DNA from: Conus ventricosus | Lineage: Eukaryota; Mollusca; Gastropoda; Neogastropoda; Conidae | Direction of reading: 5' to 3' | Assembly: GCA_018398815.1 (NCBI GenBank) | Contig: CM031626.1 | Coordinates: forward strand, 43,877,477-43,941,476 | Length of the DNA stretch: 64,000 nucleotides | Shown: piece by piece, positions 55,666 through 64,000 of the stretch | Layout of the letters: every line of letters begins with the position of its first letter | Position numbering within the stretch: position 1 is the stretch's first letter | Program-made: the position numbers and the translations under genes | Notes under the pieces: generated by a model | What the model was told of the DNA's origin: nothing | Seen by the model: only the letters and a program-made list of their open reading frames with translations | Database searches by the model: none

Positions 55666-56133
55666 TGGTGCTCCATCACCTGACCCAACACAGCACCTGT
55701 GTGCCACTCTGGACACTTGTAATACTATCCTGAAGGCCAATGTTCCATGGGCAGACTTTCAGTTCATGAACCAAGATGGTCTGGTGGAGCCAACCTGGTC
55801 ATCCTCATCTTTGTCAAATAAATGTGCAACCTTTCATCTTTTACTTCACCATCCAAAACAGCTGAGCAACAAATTACGGGACGACCTCAGGCTCACTGAA
55901 CAAGCTGGTTCGCACGACATGCTGTGGTAACTGATCAGCTTAATGCGAAGGGAAGCAGCCACTTCAAAGCTCTGCAGCAATGGAAATATATTTCTAGTAG
56001 TTTGGCCCCCGATTTGCAAAACTCACCAAAGTATACAATTCATTCAGTGCAACCATGATATTCAAGAGCACAGTACTCTTGAAATGAGATTTGTCAATCT
56101 GGACTGCAAAAAAAAAATCTATGTCAGTGTCTA
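55666..56133. other. Unassigned unique sequence
   Basis: Mixed-composition unique DNA up to the piggyBac insertion. No exon, RNA gene or repeat was recognised. Confidence 0.5.
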
Positions 56134-57599
56134 TTAACCCTCTTGCATTCGCATTTTCCAGCCTAGAACTGCTGCTAGTATTCTATTGTTTTGAGAAATT
56201 TAAGCTAAAACTCACCTACTGCCTTTGAAAGGCTGTAGTGGACAAAGTTTCCACTGCAGCGCTGATAAATTTAGTATGCGAAATTCTAATACATCATATT
56301 TCATAATGCAGAGATGTCACATGTTTAGGATGCATGTTGGTGTCATTGTCACCCTGTTTGTCACAAAACAATGGGACATCAAACGTTGACAATATTACTA
56401 TGATACACCTGACAGACAATAACACTGTCGGCATGCATTTGTTAGTATAAATCATCAAAGGGTGTCCTACCTCAACTTGAAAACTGCAGTGCTGGTTCAG
56501 TAAATCGAGTTTGGGGTGTCTCTAAGTGTCACATGATTGTCACATACTCAAACATGGGGCCAGGTAACTTTACGGTGTTTTTTTTATCCTAAAAGGTGTG
56601 TTTGTCACTACTTAACGACTTTTAACTCCGGAATATACAGTCACAGAAAGAAGTAAACTCCATTATTTATACTCTAATGTGGTGTCTGGTCACACACAGC
56701 AGGAAGTTAAGTGTCACCACTGTGACATGTCACCAATATGGTAAAAACTACTCTTGATCCATGGTTTCTACCATGTTTGCCGCATGGCAAAACCGTGTTT
56801 TCGACATCACCCCACTGATCCGTGGCTCGCTAAACCGAAGATCAGTCGACCAGTAGCACCAGTCTTGGCAGACGTTTGATCCCCACATGACGAGCACAGT
56901 TCATATGCACGCATCTCCGCAGGTGTCATTCCTGCCAAAGTGGTCAGGTTGTCCCCGCTTTGCCATCTGCTGCCTGCGAACAGGTTCGTCTGGTCAGCAG
57001 CTGTAGTAAAAAACAACTGCGGGAGGAAGAGAAAAAAAATCCGAAGGTGTAGCTGTGTCTGGCAAATCATGATTTGGCCCAGTCTCCTCATCAAAAGGCC
57101 GAACCACGGGTGCGGAAGTCGCCGGTCGCCACATGGTCGCAAACGCAAACAAAGGCACATCATCACTTCATCACTTTTTCGCTTTCTTCTCCCTCTTCTA
57201 TCTCAACTCTACTTCACTTAACTCTCTTTCATATCTTTCTACTTCTTGTAATATATCATCCAACTCCTCTTTCGTATAATCCAAAAAATTGCCGTCAGTA
57301 GAAGCGCTAGCAGACACCATTTTCAGTAACAAGGCGATGCCGTCTGCCGCAATGGAATGCGGTCAGTTCACGACCCTAGTCTTTGTGAATGAATTGTTTC
57401 CCACACCCCATACTACTGCTAAGATTTCATTGGACCCTCTCAGGGATGCACGTTTATTTTTGGCCAGCCCTGACTTAAAACAAGGTCGCAGTGTGTGAGG
57501 GAAAGTAACGCGGCACGTACGGCCGTTGCGGCCGGAACGAATAGCAGGGGAAACAAACACAGCGGCCGGATACGGGCGAAACGAATGCAAGAGGGTTAA
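56134..57599 (-). mobile_element. piggyBac-type element, decayed
   Basis: TTAA at 56,134-56,137 and 57,596-57,599 flank a 1,458-bp element (56,138-57,595) with perfect 14-bp terminal inverted repeats, CCCTCTTGCATTCG and CGAATGCAAGAGGG. TTAA target sites and CCC-starting ends define the piggyBac superfamily. The minus strand still encodes part of a transposase. The element is shorter than an autonomous piggyBac, so it could only be moved by a transposase supplied elsewhere. Confidence 0.93.
56770..57166 (-). pseudogene. piggyBac transposase N-terminal fragment
   Basis: The minus strand reads DQTNLFAGSRWQSGD then LAGMTPAEMRAYE, and after a frameshift WGSNVCQDWCYWSTDLRFSE and ISGVMSKTRF. The QTNxxA box, the PxExxA segment and YWSTD...ISxVMSxxRF are the conserved early blocks of piggyBac transposases (DDE_Tnp_1_7 family). 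The catalytic aspartates that follow in the family are absent, because the coding region dissolves near 56,770. Confidence 0.78.
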
Positions 57600-57842
57600 A
57601 TAAAGTTCTGAGCTCACCAGGCCAAATGATCTTATTTCAGTGTTACTTTATTTAGCAGGGTATGGAACCAGTTCTCTTCTTGAGGAGAAGATCATTCCAT
57701 GAAGACAATGCTCTGTAGGCCTTGATAGTTGCAACACAATCATCTGCGCCCATCAGATCACTGATATTCAAGCCATTACAAAAAAAACAGAAACTAGGAT
57801 GGTGGCAAGTCGGCAGTCCAGTTACACGCAGTAACTGTTTGT
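57600..57842. other. Spacer
   Basis: Short unique stretch between the piggyBac element and the next minisatellite, containing TCTCTTCTTGAGGAGAAGA as an imperfect palindrome. Confidence 0.5.
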
Positions 57843-60170
57843 TCAGGTAAGCTCAGCGTCTTGAACCCTGCCTTTGTTCAGGTGAGGTCAGCTTCTAGAA
57901 CCCTGCCTTTGTTCAGGTAAGCTCAGCTTCTAGAACCCTGCCTTTGTTCAGGTAAGTTCAGCTTCTAGAACCCTGCCTTTGTTCAGGTAAGTTCAGCTTC
58001 TAAAACCCTGCCTTTGTTCTGGTGAGGTCAGCTTCTAGAACCCTGCCTTTGTTCTGGTGAGGTCAGCTTCTAGAACCCTGCCTTTGTTCTGGTGAGGTCA
58101 GCTTCTAGAACCCTGCCTTTGTTCAGGTAAGTTCAGCTTCTAGAATCCTGCCTTTGTTCAGGTAAGTTCAGCTTCTAGAACCCTGCCTTTGTTCAGGTGA
58201 GGTCAGCTTCTAGAACCCTGCCTTTGTTCAGGTGAGTTCAGCTTCTAGAACCTGCCTTTGTTCTGGTGAGGTCAGCTTCTAGAACCCTGCCTTGTTCTGG
58301 TGAGCTCTAGAACCCTGCCTTTGTTCTGGTGAGGTCAGCTTCTAGAACCCTGCCTTGTTCTGGTGAGGTCAGCTTCTAGAACCCTGCCTTTGTTCTGGTG
58401 AGGTCAGCTTCTAGAACCCTGCCTTTGTTCAGGTGAGGTCAGCTTCTAGAACCCTGCCTTTGTTCAGGTGAGGTCAGCTTCTAGAACCCTGCCTTTGTTC
58501 AGGTGAGGTCAGCTTCTAGAACCCTGCCTTTGATCAGGTAAGCTCAGCTTCTAGAACCCTGCCTTTGTTCTGGTAAGTTCAGCTTCTAGAACCCTGCCTT
58601 TGTTCAGGTAAGTTCAGCTTCTAGAACCCTGCCTTTGTTCAGGCGAGTTTAGCTTCTAGAACCCTGCCTTTGTTCTGGTAAGTTCAGCTTCTAGAACCCT
58701 GCCTTTGTTCAGGTGAGGTCAGCTTCTAGAACCCTGCCTTTGTTCAGGTGAGGTCAGCTTCTAGAACCCTGCCTTTGTTCTGGTGAGCTTCTAGAACCCT
58801 GCCTTGTTCTGGTGAGCTTCTAAAACCCTGACTTTGTTCTGGTGAGCTTCTAGAACCCTACCTTTGTTTGGTAAGCTTCTAGAACCCTGCCTTTGTTCTG
58901 TGAGGTCAGCTTCTAGAACCCTGCCTTTGTTCTGGTAAGCTTCTAGAACCCTGCCTTTGTTCTGGTGAGCTCAGCTTCTAGAACCCTGCCTTTGTTCTGG
59001 TGAGCTTTTAGAAACCCTGCCTTTGTTCTGGTGAGGTCAGCTTCTAGAACCCTGCCTTTGTTCAGGTAAGTTCAGCTTCTTGAACCCTGCCTTTGTTCAG
59101 GTGAGCTCAGCTTCTTGAACCCTGCCTTTGTTCAGGTGAGCTCAGCTTCTAGAACCCTGCCTTTGTTCAGGTAAGTTCAGCTTCTAGAACCCTGCCTTTG
59201 TTCAGGTAAGTTCAGCTTCTAAAACCCTGCCTTAGTTCAGGTAAGTTCAGCTTCTAGAACCCTGCCTTTGTTCAGGTGAGTTCAGCTTCTAGAACCCTGC
59301 CTTTGTTCTGGTGAGTTCAGCTTCTAGAACCCTGCCTTTGTTCTGGTGAGGTCAGCTTCTAGAACCCTGCCTTTGTTCTGGTGAGGTCAGCTTCTAGAAC
59401 CCTGCCTTTGTTCTGGTGAGGTCAACTTCTAGAACCCTGCCTTTGTTCTGGTGAGGTCAGCTTCTAGAACCCTGCCTTTGTTCTGGTGAGGTCAGCTTCT
59501 AGAACCCTGCCTTTGTTCAGGTAAGTCCAGCTTCTAGAACCCTGCCTTTGTTCTGGTGAGTTCAGCTTCTAGAACCCTGCCTTTGTTCTGGTGAGCTCAG
59601 CTTCTAGAACCCTGCCTTTGTTCTGGTGAGGTCAGCTTCTAGAACCCTGCCTTTGTTCAGGTAAGTTCATCTTCTAGAACCCTGCCTTTGTTCTGGTGAG
59701 CTTCTAGAACCCTGCCTTTGTTCTGGTGAGCTCAGCTTCTAGAACCCTGCCTTTGTTCAGGTAAGTTCAGCTTCTAGAACCCTGCCTTTGTTCTGGTGAG
59801 GTCAGCTTCTAGAACCCTGCCTTTGTTCTGGTGAGGTCAGCTTCTAGAACCCTGCCTTTGTTCTGGTGAGGTCAGCTTCTAGAACCCTGCCTTCGTTCTG
59901 GTGAGGTCAGCTTCTAGAACCCTGCCTTTGTTCTGGTGAGGTCAGCTTCTAGAACCCTGCCTTTGTTCTGGTGAGCTCAGCTTCTAGAACCCTGCCTTTG
60001 TTCAGGTAAGTTCAGCTTCTTGAACCCTGCCTTTGTTCAGGTGAGTTCAGCGTCTTGAACCCTGCCTTGTTCTGGTGAGCTCAGCGTCTTGAACCCTGCC
60101 TTTGTTCAGGTAAGTTCAGCTTCTAGAACCCTGCCTTTGTTCTGGTGAGTTCAGCTTCTAGAACCCCGCC
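57843..60170 (+). repeat. ~35-bp minisatellite with donor-site and HSE-like motifs
   Basis: About 65 units of CAGCTTCTAGAACCCTGCCT + TTGTTCAGGTAAGTT, with two main alternatives in the last part: CAGGTAAGTT and CTGGTGAGGT. Some units lack the GTCAG or TTCAG link. Each unit holds TTCTAGAA, an inverted pair of heat-shock-element boxes (TTCnnGAA), and a splice-donor-like CAGGTAAGT or TGGTGAGG on the plus strand. No long frame survives. The array is homogeneous across its length. Confidence 0.97.
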
Positions 60171-60214
60171 AGACACATGCAGAATGTGGCCTATGACATC
60201 TTGAACTGTAAGGT

Positions 60215-60682
60215 CCAGGGTTCAATTTTTGCATACAGCGATGTTTTGGGAGAAGGCCAACTACGCACAAACCTATTTGTCAATTTTTGCATACAGCGAA
60301 AGTTTCTAAACATGCTGTGGAGTGTTACATTTTATGACAGTGGAAGAATCCCAACTACGCACAAACATGTTTGCATCTTACCTGTTTATAACCATAGCTT
60401 GGAGTGTCATATTTCATGACAGTGAGAGAAACCCGACTATGCACAAACATGATTGTCTTTTGTCTTTTGTAACTATGATGTGGGGTTTCAAGTTATGTTT
60501 TATGACATGGAGAAGGCCAACTACACACAGACCTATTTGTTGTCTCTTACCTGTTTATCGACATGATGTGGGGTGCTATGTTTTTATGGCAGTTGTAGAA
60601 GTCCAACTAGGCACAAACCTATTTGACTTTTACCTGTTTATAAACATGGGGCATTGTATTTTTCTCTATGACAGCTGGACAC
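60215..60682 (+). repeat. Diverged ~85-100-bp tandem repeat
   Basis: Five units share ACACACAAACCTATTTG, TTACCTGTTTATAA-CATG, GGGTGTCATATTTTATGACAG and GAGAAGGCCAACTA. A sixth unit (GTATTTGTCTCTCACCTGTT... at 61,258-61,320) lies beyond the SINE, so the SINE split the array. Short frames such as 60,322-60,714 come from it. Confidence 0.85.
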
Positions 60683-60689
60683 ACACACA

Positions 60690-61232
60690 CACATATAATA
60701 ATAATAATAAATAATAATGAATACTTATATAGCGCCTATTCTCGGCTAGAGGCCAAGCTCTAAGCGCTTTACAATCAACACTCATTTACACAACGGGCTG
60801 CCTACCTGGGTAGTGCTGACTGAAGAGCTGTCAGCTGGCGCTTCATTCAGTCGTTTCCCATGTCATCCAGTCAGTATCGTTCAATATCGATCACTCATTT
60901 TCCTTACTTCCTTCATTCTTTCCATTTCTCATGCAGGGTGCATGCTATGTGTAACGTGTCATCCATACCAACGGCCAAACTGGCCTACTCTTCCGAAAGT
61001 TGGTGATGGGATTTTACGTGTGTGCAAGATGTTATGCATGCGTTCACACACAGAACCTCGGTTTATAGTCTCATTCGAAGGACTGTATGGGAAATGGAGT
61101 CAGAACCAATGTTAACTCCGAGGGAAAAATCCCCCTGTACCGAAACGCCCCGGCGGAGGTTCGAACCCGCAACCCCAGGATCACCAAGATTACGAGTCAG
61201 GCGCTCTACCAACTGAGCTATTCCGGCCCCCA
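60690..61232 (-). mobile_element. tRNA-derived SINE, near full length
   Basis: On the minus strand it begins GGGGCCGGAATAGCTCAGTT, with an A box (TAGCTCAGTTGG, 61,220-61,209) and B box (GGGTTCGAACCTC, 61,168-61,156), the split promoter of RNA polymerase III. The head resembles a tRNA whose anticodon loop reads CTCGTAA, so a threonine tRNA ancestor is possible. A ~430-bp body follows, and the 3' end is GTAAAGCGCTTAGAGCTTGG...(ATT)n. The same body without the head is at 32,567-32,926. It is long for a SINE and has no coding capacity; frames at 60,813-61,216 are shadows. Confidence 0.9.
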
Positions 61233-61257
61233 ATGTATACACACTCACACACACTCA

Positions 61258-61320
61258 GATGTATTTGTCTCTCACCTGTTTATACACATGGGGCAAGGTG
61301 TTCTGCTCTATGACGGCTGG
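61258..61320 (+). repeat. Displaced unit of the ~85-bp repeat
   Basis: GTATTTGTCTCTCACCTGTTTATACACATGGGGCA... and TCTATGACGGCTGG match the last units before the SINE (60,600-60,675). Confidence 0.8.
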
Positions 61321-61469
61321 CGATGCCCCCGTGTTTGTGTTGATTCGCCCCTCCAAGTTCAACTGTCAAAACATTCCATCGCTGACTTTACAACATTCAA
61401 ACATTCTACAGGGAGAAAAACAACAACATGATCATCATTACTGATAAACTGAAAATTTAACAGAAAAGC

Positions 61470-63225
61470 ATGATCACTGATATCACTGCACATTGTAGAG
61501 AACAGCATGATCACTGCACATCACTGCACATTGTAGAGAACAGCATGATCACTGCACATTGTAGAGAACAGCATGATCACTGCACATTGTTGAGAACAGC
61601 ATGATCACTGCACATTGTACAGAACAGCATGATCACTGCACATTGTACAGAACAGCATGATCACTGCACACTGTAGAGAACAGCAAGATCACTGCACACT
61701 GTAGAGAACAGCAAGATCACTGCACACTGTAGAGAACAGCATGATCACTGCACATTGTACAGAACAGCATGATCACTGCACACTGTAGAGAACAGCAAGA
61801 TCACTGCACACTGTAGAGAACAGCATGATCACTGCACATTGTACAGAACAGCAAGATCACTGCACACTGTAGAGAACAGCATGATCACTGCACATTGTAC
61901 AGAACAGCATGATCACTGCACATTGTAGAGAACAGCAAGATCACTGCACATTGTAGAGAACAGCAAGATCACTGCACACTGTAGAGAACAGCATGATCAC
62001 TGCACATTGTAGAGAACAGCAAGATCACTGCACACTGTAGAGAACAGCAAGATCACTGCACATTGTAGAGAACAGCATGATCACTGATATCACTGCACAC
62101 TGTAGAGAACAGCAAGATCACTGCACATTGTAGAGAACAGCATGATCACTGCACACTGTAGAGAACAGCATGATCACTGCACATTGTAGAGAACAGCAAG
62201 ATCACTGCACACTGTAGAGAACAGCATGATCACTGATATCACTGCACACTGTAGAGAACAGCATGATCACTGCACACTGTAGAGAACAGCATGATCACTG
62301 CACATTGTTGAGAACAGCATGATCACTGAATCACTGCACATGTAGAGAACAGCATGACCTGCACACTGTAGAGAACAGCATGATCACTGCATGCACACTG
62401 TAGAGAACAGCATGATCACTGCAATGTAGAGACAGCATGATCACTCACATTGTAGAGAACGCAGATCATGAATCACTGCACACTGTAGAGAACAGCATGA
62501 TCACTGCACATTGTAGAGAACAGCAGATCATGAATCACTGCACACTGTAGAGAACAGCATGATCACTGCACATGTAGAGAACAGCATGATCACTGCACAT
62601 GTAGAGAACAGCATGATCACTGCACATTGTAGAGAACAGCATGATCACTGCACATTGTAGAGAACAGCATGATCACTGCACATTGTAGAGAACAGCATGA
62701 TCACTGCACACTGTAGAGAACAGCATGATCACTGCACATTGTAGAAATCATGCACTGCACATTGTAGAGAACAGCATGATCACTGCACATTGTAGAGAAC
62801 AGCATGATCACTGATCATGCACATTGTAGAGAACAGCATGATCACTGCACATTGTAGAGAACAGCATGATCACTGCACATTGTAGAGAACAGCATGATCA
62901 CTGATATCACTGCACATTGTAGAGAACAGCATGATCACTGCACATTGTAGAGAACAGCATGATACTGATCACTGCACATTGTGAGAGAACAGCATGATCA
63001 TGATATCACTGCACATTGTAGAGAACAGCATGATCAATCGCACATTGTAGAGAACATGATCACTGATATCACTGCACATTGTAGAGAACAGCATGATCAT
63101 CTGATATCACTGCACATTGTAGAGAACAGTCATAAATCACTGCACATTGTAGAGAACAGCATGATCACTGCACATTGTAGAGAACAGCATGATCACTGAA
63201 TCACTGCACATTGTAGAGAACAGCA
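61470..63225 (+). repeat. 28-bp minisatellite (CACTGCACATTGTAGAGAACAGCATGAT)
   Basis: About 60 units of CACTGCACATTGTAGAGAAC + AGCATGAT, with CATT/CACT and CATG/CAAG alternatives and periodic extra ATATCACTG or ATCACTG inserts. The right half is more irregular. Confidence 0.97.
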
Positions 63226-63229
63226 TGAT

Positions 63230-64000
63230 CAATGACTTAGAGAAACATGTAGAAGAATGAACATGACCACTGACATCACATGTAAGAACAGATAGGAATC
63301 AATGATGTCTATAAACATGCTAGAGAATAACATGACCACTGACATCACTGAAACAGTATAGGAAATCATATGTTATAAACATGTAGAGAATAACATGACC
63401 ACTGACATCACTGAACGTATAGGAAATCATGATGTTATAAACATGGTAGAGAATAACATGACCATGACATCACTGAACGGTATAGGAAATCATGATGTTA
63501 TAAACATGGTAGAGAATAACATGACCACTGACATCACTGAACGTATAGGAAATCATGATGTTATAAACATGGTAGAGAATAACATGACCACTGACATCAC
63601 TGAAACAGTATAGGAAATCATGATGTTATAAACATGGTAGAGAATAACATGACCACTGACATCACTGAACGGTATAGGAAATCATGATGTTATAAACATG
63701 GTAGAGAATAACATGACCACTGACATCACTGAACGGTATAGGAAATCATGATGTTATAAACATGTAGAGAATAACATGACCACTGACATCACTGAACACA
63801 GTATAGGAAATCATGATGTTATAAACATGGTAGAGAATAACATGACCACTGACATCACTGAACGGTATAGGAAATCATGATGTTATAAACATGGTAGAGA
63901 ATAACATGACCACTGACATCACTGAACGGTATGGAAATCATGATGTTATAAACATGGTAGAGAATAACATGACCACTGACATCACTGAACGGTATAGGAA
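63230..64000 (+). repeat. ~64-bp minisatellite running to the window end
   Basis: About twelve units of AACATGACCACTGACATCAC + TGAACGGTATAGGAAATCAT + GATGTTATAAACATGGTAGAGAAT. Its TAGAGAA(T/C)A...CATGA.CACTG segment resembles the 28-bp unit to the left, so it may have arisen from it. The array is cut by the window edge. Confidence 0.96.

Noticed and set aside
57843..60170. CRISPR-like array of ~35-bp repeats
   Set aside because: The spacer positions are themselves repeated variants, so this is a minisatellite.
61156..61232. Functional tRNA-Thr gene
   Set aside because: A and B boxes are good, but the anticodon stem and region after it do not fold as a normal tRNA, and the sequence continues into a SINE body with a tail.

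Overview
This is a 64 kb piece of animal nuclear DNA, dominated by repeats, with one 100-base scaffold gap (21,401-21,500). Long CA/GA microsatellites, CCCTAA-rich arrays, CR1-like and I/Nimbus-like non-LTR retroelements, tRNA-derived SINEs, a piggyBac-type element and an intron-split RING gene point to a metazoan. A lophotrochozoan such as a marine gastropod is my best guess, but that is inference. No prokaryotic gene organisation, rRNA gene or CRISPR array is present. Most long open frames are translations of tandem repeats and are not genes.

Layout. 0-5 kb: microsatellites, a 54-bp minisatellite, a 170-bp direct duplication, a foldback pair with a hammerhead-ribozyme-like core (Penelope-like signature) and a telomere-like CCTAAC array. 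5.4-9.1 kb: one 21-bp minisatellite split by a 2,327-bp solo-LTR-like element with TGTCACG/CGTGACA ends and a 5-bp target duplication (CCAAA). 10-11.4 kb: 74-bp repeats, a ribozyme-motif relic and an inverted-repeat pair. 11.3-20.2 kb: three decayed minus-strand non-LTR retroelements with recognisable endonuclease and reverse transcriptase boxes. 20.2-30 kb: a palindromic 22-bp array, a gap flanked by a ~0.7 kb duplicated segment (likely assembly artefact), a frameshifted I/Nimbus-like LINE 3' half, and homopolymer-rich, probably error-rich sequence with two weak exon candidates. 30-43 kb: a dense series of minisatellites (22, 48/51, 35, ~77, 82, ~40 and ~43 bp units), another LINE fragment and two SINEs. 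44.6-47.05 kb: a second member of the LTR family, with a different 5-bp duplication (ACAAT).

The only convincing host gene is on the minus strand. Two exons (55,131-55,043 and 49,437-49,324) join in phase to give a complete C3H2C3 RING-H2 domain, closest in memory to the Arkadia family (RNF111/ARK2C/RNF165) E3 ubiquitin ligases. Their 5.6 kb intron is almost wholly filled by two related ~35-43 bp minisatellites. The last exon carries a 1-base deletion after the final zinc ligand, and upstream exons were not found.

Beyond the gene, 56.1-57.6 kb holds a piggyBac-type element with perfect 14-bp inverted repeats and TTAA target sites. 57.8-60.2 kb is a ~35-bp array in which every unit carries a splice-donor-like sequence and a TTCTAGAA heat-shock-element core. 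A nearly full-length tRNA-derived SINE sits inside a diverged ~85-bp array at 60.7-61.2 kb, and two further minisatellites (28 bp, ~64 bp) run to the window end.
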